A stretch of DNA of 64,000 nucleotides from Bettongia penicillata ogilbyi (taxonomy: Eukaryota; Chordata; Mammalia; Diprotodontia; Potoroidae): NCBI GenBank assembly GCA_023548195.1, contig JAJHZJ010000041.1, positions 186,001 to 250,000 of the forward strand. The letters run 5' to 3'. Positions 53,276-63,694 of this stretch are shown piece after piece. Each line of letters begins with the position of its first letter. Position 1 is the stretch's first letter. The position numbers and the translations under genes are program-made. The notes under the pieces were generated by a model. That model worked only from the letters and a program-made list of their open reading frames with translations. It had not been told where the DNA came from and did no database searches.

Positions 53276-53623
53276 AATGGAAGTCTTTAGGCAAAGACTA
53301 TTGTGTATAGGGAATGAAAAAGTGTTCTATGTAGATATGGTAGAATTGTTGGGTCTTTTTCTACTCTGAAATTCCATGTCAATAGTCACTGGTCTCTGTA
53401 AGAAAATTTTTTTATATGGGATGGAAAAATAAGTTGTAAGTAATAGCTTTACAATGAATAAGTTTGGGGCATCTTAAATCTTAAAGAATGCCACAAGCTT
53501 CTCAGAACAAACCTGATTTTAACTTTGGTGTTAAAAACAGACACTTACATGTACACATGTATTTTTAACCAAGACTCAGATTTTTTGATCAAATAAATAT
53601 AAATGGAGTGTCACAACCCAGAC

Positions 53624-53750
53624 CGAGGCAACCAACATCAAGTTACTTGTCCAGGGTCACATAGCTGATAAGTACCTGAGGCTAGACTTGAACTCATGAA
53701 GATTAATTTTCTCACTCTAGGTCCAGGATTGTATCCACTGTGCCTTCTGT
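53624..53750 (-). mobile_element. SINE A head, antisense
   Basis: AGTTACTTGTCCAGGGTCAC, ATAGCTGATAAGTACCTGAG, ACTTGAACTCATGAAGA and TTGTATCCACTGTGCC. Confidence 0.75.
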
Positions 53751-53764
53751 CTATTCTGAACATA

Positions 53765-53960
53765 TGTACCAAATACTCATTGCAACCTTTTTTTAACAAA
53801 GGAAAAATTAGAAGCAAAGTGAGTACGCATAAATTGGGGAGTAGCTATATGTATTTTGAAAGATGATTGTTATGGAATATTGTTATGCTCAAAGAAATCA
53901 TGAATATGAGGAATTCAGAGTAAAAATTGAGAAAACTTGCATGAAATTATGCTTTTCCCT
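53765..53960 (+). mobile_element. Degraded L1 ORF2 3' end
   Basis: AAATTGGGGAGTAGCTATATG, TTATGGAATATTGTTATGC and AGAAATCATGAATATGAGGA resemble the ORF2 end segment (compare 4240-4320) at low identity. Confidence 0.4.
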
Positions 53961-56624
53961 TCCCCCTCCAAAAAAATAACTAAAATAAGAATAATTTATA
54001 TAATGACCAAAAATAATGTAAGGGGAAATAAAATTAGAAGACCAGAATTCGTATCAAAGTATGTCTCCTCAACAGATAGGGAGAGGACTAGAAAAATATA
54101 ATACTACATACACTGTCAGATGCTGGAAAACCTCATAGGATCATAAATTTGGTTTATCAAATTCAACCCTTCCATGTTAGAGATAAAGAAACTAAGCAGA
54201 CAGAGATTAAATGACTTATTCAGGATGGAATCTTGGAAAGAATATGTTGGGAAATGACTTGTATGTTTTAAAAGGCATCAATAAAGGTTTTTACAAACAA
54301 AATTGGATTTATTTGGTAGATCTCAAAGAACTGAAAGAATAAGAACACATCAGTGACTTTACAATCAGCCTCACTTCACTTTTAGAACTGGGGTTAATAA
54401 TATGATACTTTAACAGCAGGATTATTATTGACAAAAATGAAGACATTTTTTAAGATATGCTCCTCTTCACTTAGGCAGAAGTTATTTCTTCCATCCTATC
54501 TGCTCCGTGTTCACTAATGAAAAAAAGTGTAGTTCTTTGTGAGATCCTCTTTTTTTAGGTCCTAGACATCAGGAAGTGAGATTGTCACTTACCTATAATC
54601 AATGAGACCACCTACTTGCATGGTTTTACCCTCTGGCATGTAGGTGCTGAGAGAAATTTCTGACATTCATTTGTGCTGTATAAGAGAGATGTTGAGCTGA
54701 TTAAATTCTTTTAGGTCAAGACAAAAAAAAATTTTAGTCTGAAAGAAAAGAAGAGACATTCTCATAGGTCAAGAATATTCACTAAAAAATGTGATTGAAC
54801 AAATTAATTCATTAGTAAAAACTTTCGACCTCACAATCACATTGGAGATTCTTCCCTAAGACAAACTGATCCAAGCATCTCCACTTCCTGTATATATTGT
54901 TATTAAATGTAAAATAAGATGTCAAATAAATTCTCCCCAAACACTTCAATCTCTCTTCTCCATGACAAACTGTCTTCATTCAACAACAGAGCTAAAGCCT
55001 TCCCTTACTATAAAAAAAGGAAGGGAGGGGGAAGGGGAGAGATCACATTTTGATATTAGTAAAAGAATTATAGGTGATTTTCTTCCATTGAGGGTTTGGT
55101 ACAATTGGAAGCGCAAGCAGATTATTTTTGTTTTCTTCTTTCTATTTCTCCTAACATTTAGTTTCCCAAATTTTGAATGTTGACACCCTCCCCCATTTCA
55201 CAAAACAATTATCTTACTTTTTCTCTTTTCATAAAGCAATCTTCACAATCAATTTTCTTTCTAATATTTTATTCAAATACAAATAATGGTTTATTCTAAT
55301 TTTATAACAAGTAATTCTTAAGCATACGATGAAGATTATGTTAAATTGAAAGATCATATACACATGTATATGTACATATATATATATATATAGTTAATAC
55401 AATTATTTGTAATTTCCATGTTGGAAAATAATTGAAAAATGCTAGGTACATTAATACTGAAGTGCTTCTGTGTTTGTGTCCCTAGTATACAACCAAAGGT
55501 CTGTTATGATACGGACTTAATTTTTTTAATCATTCAGAGAGCCCAATATTCTGCCCACCTATCATTATACAACTTTGCAAAAAGCCTTCTTTTTAATCAG
55601 TTTTGTTTCCTAATATAAAGTTGGTTACTATTCTAAAAACTTGAAAAGCTACAAGTTTTTGCTCATTTGAATGACTTAACAAAACAAAATGTCAAGTATC
55701 TTTGCAATGTGCCAAAATGCAAAATGTTCTTCTTTCTTTACAAAGGATTGTAGACCTGTATTTCATCCTAATACCAATTGAGCTCCATCACAAAACCTAT
55801 ACAATTCTCTAACATCAAGATATTTTATTTAAAAACTTAGCAATTATGCTAAAAATTTTCTATTCATTGAGTTTTCTTATCTATGGTGTTTTGAAGAAGT
55901 AAATTTTAACTGACATGAATTTCAAAAACATGTAATTCTTGGGGGATTACAGGATAAGAATTGGACCAGTGATTCCACTTCTGTTGAGAACTCCCAGGTG
56001 AAAGAATTTCCTTTACAAATGCATATTGGCAGCTTACCTGCAATTTAGAGTTTTAGACAGTTTCCTAAGGCACCGAAAATTAAGAGGAACTTAGCCAGGG
56101 TCTCTTAGTATGTCATATAACTTGAATTTAAGTCTTCTTGGCTTCAAAGCCAACTCTTTTATCTGTCTCTAATGTAATATGTAACCAAATTACTACTCTT
56201 AACTACATCTGTTGTTTCATCAAGTTGCACTACAGAATAGGATATATTTTTAGTTTCTCAATGATTGTTCACAAAGGCATTCAGAAATAGGGGTAATTCT
56301 TCTTTCCAACTGTATTATGGGCAAGTGTAACTATTCAGAATTGTATTACATATAATTTAGCAAGTTTTGTTTTAACCATATCAATATTGTAGATGTCATC
56401 AAAGTTATGCTTTTTTTTTTACAATTAGTAATTTTATAAGCAACTTCATATGATGCCAGTAATACTTTTGGTTTTACATGTGGGTTGTTTTTTTTTTTTG
56501 TCAAATTCAGTTTGTTTTTTTTATTGAAGGCATTTAATTTTTTCTGGAAAAAAATACCTTGGCTTTTCAACATTTTCTGCATATTTGCATTTGAAATCAG
56601 AAGATATTACTATGAAGAAAGTGG
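53961..56624. other. Long stretch without recognised repeats
   Basis: AT-rich, with a short TATATA run at 55375-55392. No gene or repeat called. Confidence 0.4.
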
Positions 56625-56640
56625 GGTATTCATTCTTTTT
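56625..56640. repeat. Target-site duplication, left copy (minus-strand HAL1-like)
   Basis: GGTATTCATTCTTTTT is repeated exactly at 59529-59544. Confidence 0.92.
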
Positions 56641-57504
56641 TTTTTTGAAATCCAGGTATTTTATTTTTTTATTTTTGTTTATTTTTTTATTTAACTTTTT
56701 ACATTCATTTTCACAAAATTTTGGGTTCCAAATTTTCTCCTCTTTTATCCCCTCCCCCCACCCCAATACACCAAGCACTCTAATTTTCCCTATCACCAAT
56801 CTGCCCTCTCTTCCATCATCCCTCCCTTCTGTTGTCCCCATCTTCTCTTTTGTCCTGTAGGGCCAGATGACTTTCTATTCCCCATTACCTGTATTTCTTA
56901 TTTCCTAGTAGCAGCAACAATACTCAACAGTTGTTCCTAAAACTTTGAGTTCCAAATTCTCCCCACCCCTCCCTCCCCACCCATTCCCTTTGGGAAGGCA
57001 GGCAATTCAATATAGGCCATATCTGTGTAGTTTTGCAAATGACTTCAATAATAGTCATGTTGTGTAAGACTAACTGTATTTCCCTCCATCCCATCCTGCC
57101 CCTCATTGTTTCTATTCTGTCTTTTGATCCTGTCCCTCCCCGAGTGTTGACTTCAAATTGCTCCCTGCTCCCATTGTCCTCCCTCCCATCATCCCGCCCC
57201 TTGCTTATCTCCTTCTCCCCCACTTTCCTGTATTGTAAGATAGGTTTTCATACCAAAATGAGTGTGCATTTTATTCCTTCCTTTAGTTGAATGTGATGAG
57301 GGTAAACTTCTTGTTTTTTTTTCTCAGCTCTCCTCTTTTTCCCTCCACTAAAAAGTCTCCTACTTGCCTCTTAAATGACATATAATTACCCCATTCCATT
57401 TCACCCTCTTTCCTCCCACTACATTTCTCTCTCACCATTTACCTTAATTTCTTTTCAGCTATGGTCCCATCCTGTTCAATTCACTCTGTGCTCTCTGTCT
57501 CTGT

Positions 57505-57565
57505 GTGTGTGTGCATGTATGTATGTGTGTGTGCGTGCATGCGTGTACGTGTGTGTGTATAATCC
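57505..57565. repeat. (TG)n array (CA on the element strand) in HAL1-like 3' UTR
   Basis: GTGTGTGTGTGCATG and GTGTACGTGTGTGTG; same 3' UTR position as in sister copies. Confidence 0.88.
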
Positions 57566-57695
57566 CAACAACTACCCAGATACAGAAAAATTTTAAAAGT
57601 TACAAATATTGTCTTTCCATGTAGGAATGTAAACAGTTCACTTTTGGTAAGTCCCTTATGACTTCTCTTTGCTGTTTACTTTTTCATGCTTCTTC

Positions 57696-58796
57696 TCATT
57701 CTTGTGTTTGAAAGTCAAATTTTCTTTTCAGCTCTGGTCTTTTCATCAAGAATGCTTGAAAGTCCTCTGTTTCATTGAAAGACCATATTTTCCCCTGAAG
57801 TATTATACTCAGTTTAGCTGGGTAGGTGATTCTTGGTTTGAGTCCTAGTTCCTTTGACTTCTGGAATATCCTATTCCATGCCCTTTGATCCCTTAATGTA
57901 GAAGCTGCTAGATCTTGAGTTATCCTGATTGTATTTCCACAATACTGGAATTGTTTCTTTCTAGCTGCTTGCAGTATTTTCTCCTTGACCTGGAAATTCT
58001 GGAATTTGGCCACAATGTTCCTAGGAGTTTCTCTTTTTGGATCTCTTTCAGGCGGTGATCGATGGATTCTTTCAATACTTATTTTGCCCTCTGGTTGTAG
58101 AATGTCAGGGCAGTTTTCCTTGATAATTTCATGAAAGATGATGTCTAGGCTCTTTTTTTGATCATGACTTTCAGGTAGTCCCATAATTTTTGAATTGTCT
58201 CTCCTGGATCTATTTTCCAGGTCAGTTGTTTTTCCCATGGGATATTTCACATTCTCTTCCATTTTTTCATTCTTTTGGTTTTGTTTGGTGATTTCTTGGT
58301 TTCTCAGAAAGTCATTACACTCCATCTGTTCCATTCCAATTTTGAGAGAACTATTCTCTTCAGTGAGCTTTTGAACCTCTTTTTCCATTTGGCTAATTTT
58401 GCTTTTGAAAGCATTCTTCTCCTCATTGGCTTTTTGAACCTCTTTTGCCAATTGAGTGAGCCTATTTTTTCAAGGTGTTATTTTCTTCAGCATTTTTTTG
58501 GGTCTCCTTTACCAATGTATTGACCCATTTTTCATGCTTTGCTTGCATCTCTCTCATTTCTCTTCCCAGTTTTTCCTCCACCTGTCTAACTTGATTTTCA
58601 AAATCCTTTTTGAGCTCTTCCATGGCCTGAGCCCAGCGGACATCCACCTGGGATGTCTGGGATACAGAGGCCCTGCCCTCCACATCTTTCCCTGATGGTA
58701 AGAATATTTCCTCATCATCAGAATTGAAAGGCGGGAACATCTGTACCCCCTCAAATAGCTCTCTATAGTCTTATTTTTCTTCCCTTTTCTGGGCAT
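57696..58796 (-). pseudogene. HAL1-like ORF1 protein, two compensating frameshifts
   Basis: Starts MPRKGKKNKTIES at 58796. A one-base deletion between about 58775 and 58735 shifts the frame to FNSDDEEIFLPSGKD...LVKETQKNAEENNTLKK (to 58462), and a one-base insertion in the A-run near 58468 returns to the original frame, which stays open for 251 residues to 57696. That part holds the coiled coil (NEEKNAFKSKISQMEKEVQKL), the RRM (DNSKIMGLPESHDQKKSLDI) and the C-terminal domain (RIHRSPPERDP; GNTIRITQDL; YPAKLSIILQG). About 365 residues in all, the usual ORF1p size. Confidence 0.9.
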
Positions 58797-59528
58797 TTTC
58801 CGAGGCAGTTACTTGACTTCTGAGATTCCTGTCCACCCCCGCCTGGATCTGCCCAGCTAGTGCTTGGGGTCTGAGATTCAAATGGGCTTTCCGTGGCAGG
58901 CAGGGCTGCTATTCAATGTGAGTTTAAGTTCTGGTGCTTGGGTGGGGGCAGGGCCGACTCCCAGGCTCAGTTCCCTCAGGGGCTTTATGCAGAGACCTTC
59001 AGTAATGGGGTGGGTGGGGGCAGGGCTGTCTCCCAGGCTCAGTTCCCTCAGATGGTTTATGCAGAGACCTTCAGTAATGGGGCTCCTGCCTGCTCAGGGA
59101 GTCCCGGACTGCCACCACTGCCTCTGCCACTGCCTCTGCTGCTGCCTCCCGAGGGGTCCCGAGTCACGGAGGCACCCCACTTCCCTCTCGGCCAACCCAG
59201 ACGTCTCTCTCACTGACCTGGAGCGTCTGTGGGCGGAGGGACCTTCCCGGCCGCGGGAGGTTCCATCCCTCAAGCCTACTTGGATCTGCTCCTCTGGGGC
59301 CGCACTGCCAGGGCAGCACAGGGGTGGGCTCTGCTTTCCGGGGTGCAATGGACCCCTGGGGACAGCTTTCCAGGGCTCTCTGGAACGGAAATCTTTTCCA
59401 CTGTGTTTCTGCACGCCTTGCAATGCTCCAGAATTTGTGGGGAGTTCTTCTTGCAGGAAATATATGGGCTGTGGGTTCGGAGCTAGCGTACGTGAGTCTT
59501 TGTACTCCACCATCTGGGCTCCACCCCC
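58797..59528 (-). promoter_or_regulatory. HAL1-like 5' UTR (two monomers), minus strand
   Basis: GC-rich leader with two tandem monomers (about 58926-58990 and 58991-59061). The YY1-type core near 59510 is CAGATGGTGG instead of CAAGATGGCGG, so the site is probably weakened. Long frames on both strands lack ATG starts that would be shared between copies. Confidence 0.6.
58926..59061 (-). repeat. 5' UTR tandem monomers (two units)
   Basis: Each unit shows, on the minus strand, CTGCATAAA, CTGAGGGAACTGAGCCTGGG and CCCTGCCCCCACCC. Confidence 0.75.
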
Positions 59529-59544
59529 GGTATTCATTCTTTTT
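59529..59544. repeat. Target-site duplication, right copy
   Basis: GGTATTCATTCTTTTT, identical to 56625-56640. Confidence 0.92.
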
Positions 59545-60977
59545 ACCCCTCCTCCTAACAGCAAAAATTTGAGGAACTAATGACTACGTTATTCTCTTCC
59601 TACTGGACCGCCCAAAGGCATAGCCTTTCCTTTGGCATCCATTCTTGCACTTTGCCTCCTCTTCTTTATGGGCAATAGGAGACTTTTGCTAAATGTTCTG
59701 CCTAGTTTTTTCCCCTGGTTTAAGTGGACAAACCTGATCCAGCAGTTTACCTTGATTTCTATCTAACCTAGGAGCAAATGGCCCCAGTTTCACCTGGATC
59801 ACTTTTCTGCTCAGTTAGGGAGTTTGTGTAGGAAATAAAAATTATTAATAAAATCATAATAGCCTAGAGACACAAGTAAGAAAAATTCCTAATATTTAGA
59901 GAAAAATTTAGATTTCCTTATTTAAGTTTTGTGTATTTTTACTAAGCCCTGGCTTTTTCCATTCTTTGTTTGACATCTAACTTTATAATAAGTGATCAGT
60001 CATTTTCTATGAAGTAAAGATAAAGAAATAACTTTAAAAGTCATATATAAACATCTCGAAGTACATATGTATTGACATAAAGAATCTGAAGAGAATACAG
60101 TCTGTTGGAGATTTCTTTAATCCTAAAAATGGTTATTGCAATTGCTTATTGCTTAAGTCCCAGTTTCTATTCCAGTATTGGTGCAAAAAAAAAAAATCAC
60201 TAGTTTCAGTCATTCCTTCAACTACCACTGGTTCTCCTTCTCATCTCAAATTAACTCTCCTCTTTCTCTCTCCATTCCTCCATAATGTTTGATTCCTTGG
60301 TTGCCATTACAGCCCTGTCACAGATTGCCTCTCCACTTGTTTGCTTACAGAGTTTTTCAAAAACTTTTGCCTCCACAAGAATATCACCCCCTGCTCAAAA
60401 ATCATAACAATCTCAGTCTCTTCCCAGGTTAACAAGGGAATGCTGTCCCTCCAGACTACAACTACTGGAAGTCCATATTATTGTTTTAAACCCTTTCCCT
60501 TGCCTGCATGGAATATTTTTAATATAGGACTATAAATTCAAGATGCCAATTCAATTTATAAAGGATCATTCTTCTGCTAAAGAGTTTGCTCAAATAACAC
60601 ACAGTAGTCATTTTTCTCCTTGACTCATCATACTTGCATATCCCAATGATAAAAATTATGCTATATTTTTTGAATTTGAACTTTTAATGTAAAAATCTAT
60701 TTTTCTGCTGTTTTTTCTGTCTGTACTGTTGTTTCTTGTACTGGTTTCAGCTACTCCAGTGAATTTCCCTTCAAACCAGTTTTGTATGTATACATTATGA
60801 ATTGACTCTGTCTCTTTTTAAAAATTATGTATAATAAAATTATAATTAACTCCAAAATATGATGGTTGAAGATTTTAAATGACTAAATATAATCATTCTC
60901 AAATTATTCCAAATATTTTTAAGTTCTAGGTTTTTTTTGGAAATTTGCTTATTATTTTTCCCAAAATGAATGACATT
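59545..60977. other. Unclassified, mostly non-repetitive sequence
   Basis: No repeat or gene recognised between the two half-L1 insertions. Confidence 0.4.
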
Positions 60978-60990
60978 GAGAAAATTAATT
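60978..60990. repeat. Direct repeat flanking truncated HAL1-like copy, left
   Basis: GAGAAAATTAATT, repeated exactly at 62161-62173. Confidence 0.85.
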
Positions 60991-61848
60991 GAGGGGTGGA
61001 GCCAAGATGGCGGAGTAGAAGGACGCACGTTTACGAGCTCCGAAACCAAAAGCCCATAGAATTAATGTAAAAAGAGTCCCCCCATAACTTCTGGGTCAAT
61101 ACAAGGTGTGCAGAAGCAGAGTGGAAGAGATTTCCGTTCCAGGGAGCCCTGGAGACCCATCCCCAGGGTCCATCGCACCCCAGAAAGTGGACCCCACCCC
61201 CAGCGCTGCCCTGGCCGCGGCCCCAGAGAAGCTGATCCGAGCAGGCTTCAGAGATGGAAGCTCCGGCAGCCAGGAAAGTCCCTCCGCCCACAGAAGCTAC
61301 AGGTCAGTGAGAGAGAAGGCCAGGCTGGAGGAAAGGGGGAGCGAGCAGGGCATCTCCGTGACTCCGGCCCCCTCGGGAGGAAGCGGCAGCGGCTGAGACA
61401 GGGCCAGGAAGCGGCGGAGGCAGAGGAGTGGGCGGAGGGTGAGGCGGCAGCGGACCGGGACTCAGGAATCCCCCAACAGCAGGCAGGATCTTCATTACAG
61501 AAGATTCCCGCATAAAACCTGAGGGAGCTGAGCCTGGGAGACAGCCCTGCCCCCACCCCACTCTATTACTGAAGGCTTCTGCTCAAAGCCCCCAAGGGAA
61601 CTGAGATTGGGAGGCGGGCCCCCCACCCTGCCCCCACCCGCTCCATTCCTGAAAGTCTCTGCATAAAGCCCCTGAGGGATCAGAGTCTGGGAGGCGGCCC
61701 TGCCCCCACCCCAGCACCTGAACTAAAGCTCACTGATTGACAGCCGGCAGGAGGAAAGCCCATTTAAATCTCAGAGGCCAAGCACTAGCTGGGCGGATCC
61801 AGGCGGGGGTGGAAAGGAATCTCAGAAGTCAAGTAACTGGCTGGGAAA
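60991..61848 (+). promoter_or_regulatory. HAL1-like/L1 5' UTR with YY1-type site
   Basis: CAAGATGGCGG near 61003-61013, CpG-bearing GC-rich leader, and three monomers (starting near 61510, 61581 and 61661). Potentially an intact sense promoter now facing downstream unique sequence. Confidence 0.6.
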
Positions 61849-62160
61849 ATGCCTAGAAAAGGGAAGAAAAATAAGACTATAGAGAGTTTTTTCCAACAAA
61901 TGCAAATGATCCCGACCTTCGGATCTGATGACGAGGACGTATCCTTGCCATCAGGGAAAGACATGGAGGGCGGGGCCTCAGTACCCCAGACACCCCAGGG
62001 GGGTGGTGGGTGGGCTCAGGCCCTGGAAGAGCTCAAAAAGGATTTTGAAAAGCAAGTTAGACAGGTGGAGGAAAAACTGGGAAGAGAAATGAGAGAGATA
62101 CAAGAAAAGTATGAAAATCGGGTCAATACCTTGGTAAAGGAGACCCAAAAAAATGCTGAG
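60991..62160 (+). mobile_element. HAL1-like/L1 5' fragment: intact 5' end, missing 3' end
   Basis: Starts GGGGTGGAGCCAAGATGGCGG, keeps the whole 5' UTR including three monomers and the ATG of ORF1, then stops at AATGCTGAG (62160) where intact copies go on GAAATTAACACC. No poly-A or 3' UTR. Flanked by a 13-bp exact direct repeat. Very similar to 8146-9310, so young. Because the 3' part is missing, it cannot be decided whether the parent was an L1 or a half-L1. Confidence 0.88.
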
Positions 62161-62175
62161 GAGAAAATTAATTAG
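61849..62175 (+). pseudogene. ORF1 N-terminal fragment (truncated)
   Basis: Reads MPRKGKKNKTIESFFQQMQM, GSDDEDVSLPSGKDMEG, then QGGGGWAQALEELKKDFEKQ and the beginning of the coiled coil to NAEEKIN, with the stop at 62173-62175 supplied by flanking DNA. 108 codons of about 366. The N-terminal part is in frame here (G-run complete), which reveals the one-base deletion in the copy at 9000. It lacks RRM and C-terminal domain. Confidence 0.9.
62161..62173. repeat. Direct repeat flanking truncated HAL1-like copy, right
   Basis: GAGAAAATTAATT, identical to 60978-60990. Confidence 0.85.
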
Positions 62176-63342
62176 TAGTCACCCAGAGATTAATTTTGAG
62201 ATCACATATTTCACATTCAAATAGCAAATAACATGATGATATAACTCATCTGTGACATGAGTGCATGACAATTAATATTGAAAGTGGTAGATTTTACCCA
62301 TCTTTAGGAATTACACGTGCCAACTCAAAATTTTCTTCAACTGCAAATTCCATATTTTTTTAAATTGTTGTACCGTACTCACTTTCATTTAGAGCAAATT
62401 CACCATGTTAGAATTGTAATTGCTGGCTTTTATTTGAACTTTGTTTTCATTGGGAAAATGCATAATTTTGTGTGAGTTGTATTCAAGAATATCCAATAAC
62501 TTTGGTCATTGTTTTTTACTTCCAAAAATTCTTCTGTACTCCTTTCAGGAGATGAGCCCCACAGTTTGGAAAACTTTGACCTAGAGGATTTATAAGGTTC
62601 TATTTGTCTCTAAATCCTATGATCCTGTAAATCAATGTCGCTCTCTTCTAGAAGCTGACAAAAGGAATAGGAAATAATCTCAGAGCAAAGATCTTAAGAA
62701 TACTATTTTCTTACTGTGCAATTTTATTAACATTACAGTCTTAGAAGTACTTATAGAAGAAGAAAAAGTACTAAAAGATCAAAGACATGAAAAGAATATG
62801 AAATAGACCAAGTGTACATAAAGGAGATCTGTGCTATATGAGCCAAAATTGTTAGGGAATTCAGGGAATTTAGTCATGACATATCTGAAAGAGAAGGACC
62901 AGGAAGGAAAATATCAAGGTCATTAAAAAAAAAATTTGAACATATTCACACAAGAAAAAGACAACTGAAAAAAAATTAACTACTGACCAAAAAATTCTTT
63001 CCCATCTATATAATTATTTTAAATAATCTACAGATATAGAAGACTTCCTTACTGTTGTAGAATAAAAAACAAACAAAAATAATGTTTGCCATTACACAAT
63101 TAAATGAAAGTTGTAGATAATACAAAATTCCACTATGCTTATCATTTTCATCATAAAAGGTACTTGATTCAATTGAGCATAATGCTACATTAGAAACTTC
63201 CTTCCCCCCCAAATGATGTGTCTCCCATTAATGAATCAAAATCATTCAAGATTACCTGAAAGGTATAACAGGGATAACCTGGTTCCACAACATCAACACA
63301 ACAGGTGAAGCACAAAGAAAATATATGCTCATTAATGTTTTT
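62174..63342. other. Unclassified AT-rich sequence
   Basis: A CR1/L3-type tail trace (GGATTTATAAGGTTC, CTCTAAATCCTATGATCC) lies at 62585-62630. The final 90 bp before the polypurine tract may be retroviral internal sequence, but no gene remnant could be read. Confidence 0.4.
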
Positions 63343-63355
63343 TGAAAGGGGGAGT
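63343..63355 (+). other. Polypurine tract preceding LTR
   Basis: GAAAGGGGGAG directly before the LTR start. Such a tract primes plus-strand DNA in retroviruses, which marks the following LTR as a 3' LTR. Confidence 0.6.
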
Positions 63356-63501
63356 TGTTAGGGCCCAGCTCTGGACCGTGGCCTCCTGTGAGGGTAGTTG
63401 AGACGCCTGGAGGTGCTAACCTGCCCTTAGGGTACTGGGAACGCCTCGGTAACAGCGCTGGCTCCACCCACGGGGAGGAACATGGGAGGAGCTCGGGCTG
63501 G

Positions 63502-63509
63502 TAATATAA
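63502..63509 (+). promoter_or_regulatory. LTR TATA box
   Basis: TAATATAA about 60 bp upstream of the AATAAA; a plausible U3 promoter element. Confidence 0.55.
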
Positions 63510-63562
63510 CCTGGGGTAAAGGGCTTGCTCTCTCTCTTCTCTCCCTGCTTCAACATGAAAGT

Positions 63563-63568
63563 AATAAA
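63563..63568 (+). terminator. LTR polyadenylation signal
   Basis: AATAAA followed within 15 bp by GCCGTGCA and then GGGTGCTCTGTC, a GT-rich downstream element. Confidence 0.6.
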
Positions 63569-63694
63569 GGCCGTGCATCTATCACTCGGGTGCTCTGTCT
63601 AGTCATTTCCCCTCCCTCACTGGAGGGGCCGGAGACGTCCGAAGACCGGGTAAGGTAAGTATCCAGGCGAAGGTCAGGGTAGCAGACCCTGACA

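Larger units (their letters stand above)
52815..53390 (+). mobile_element. CR1/L3 3' end, split by SINE and AT microsatellite
   Basis: TTTAGCCTATGGAAAAGAGAC, TGGAAGTTGCAAGGAGGC, AATTCAGGCTTGAAATATGG (52815-52984) then, after the insert, TGGAAGTCTTTAGGCAAAGAC and CTACTCTGAAATTCCATG (53276-53390). Confidence 0.7.
56641..59528 (-). mobile_element. Full-length HAL1-like element, minus strand (no ORF2)
   Basis: A 2888-bp insertion with a perfect 16-bp duplication. Reading the minus strand: start GGGGGTGGAGCCCAGATGG near 59528, 5' UTR to 58797, ORF1 58796-57696, 3' UTR, and an A-rich tail at 56641-56700. The ORF1 stop is followed immediately by the 3' UTR, exactly as in the copy at 8146, so the ORF1-only layout is shared. 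The plus-strand target reads TTTTT/AC at the nick, a good L1 endonuclease site. The tail contains an unusual non-A filler (see findings). Confidence 0.9.
63356..63694 (+). mobile_element. Endogenous retrovirus LTR (3' LTR)
   Basis: A 339-bp block bounded by TGTTAGGG and CCCTGACA, which are inverted-complementary with one mismatch. TAATATAA (63502-63509) fits a TATA box, AATAAA at 63563-63568 a polyadenylation signal, followed by a GT-rich stretch. The order TATA, short pyrimidine-rich R-like segment, AATAAA and U5-like end fits U3-R-U5. The control sequence words look undamaged, so the copy is recent. No gag, pol or env was seen in the window, so the provirus is truncated or recombined. It is a non-coding control region. 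Confidence 0.75.

Noticed and set aside
56346..56860. Phe-rich and Lys-rich frames near the minus-strand half-L1 tail
   Set aside because: They cross T-runs of the poly-A tail and the purine-biased 3' UTR.
58864..59580. 238-codon plus-strand frame over the minus-strand half-L1 leader
   Set aside because: Antisense to the GC-rich 5' UTR and monomers, repeating the monomer twice (two PTPRLSSLRGF-like units and PSVMGW); reflects the tandem DNA repeat.
63252..63578. 108-codon minus-strand frame across the LTR
   Set aside because: Antisense to the LTR control region; no domain, and it crosses the LTR boundary.
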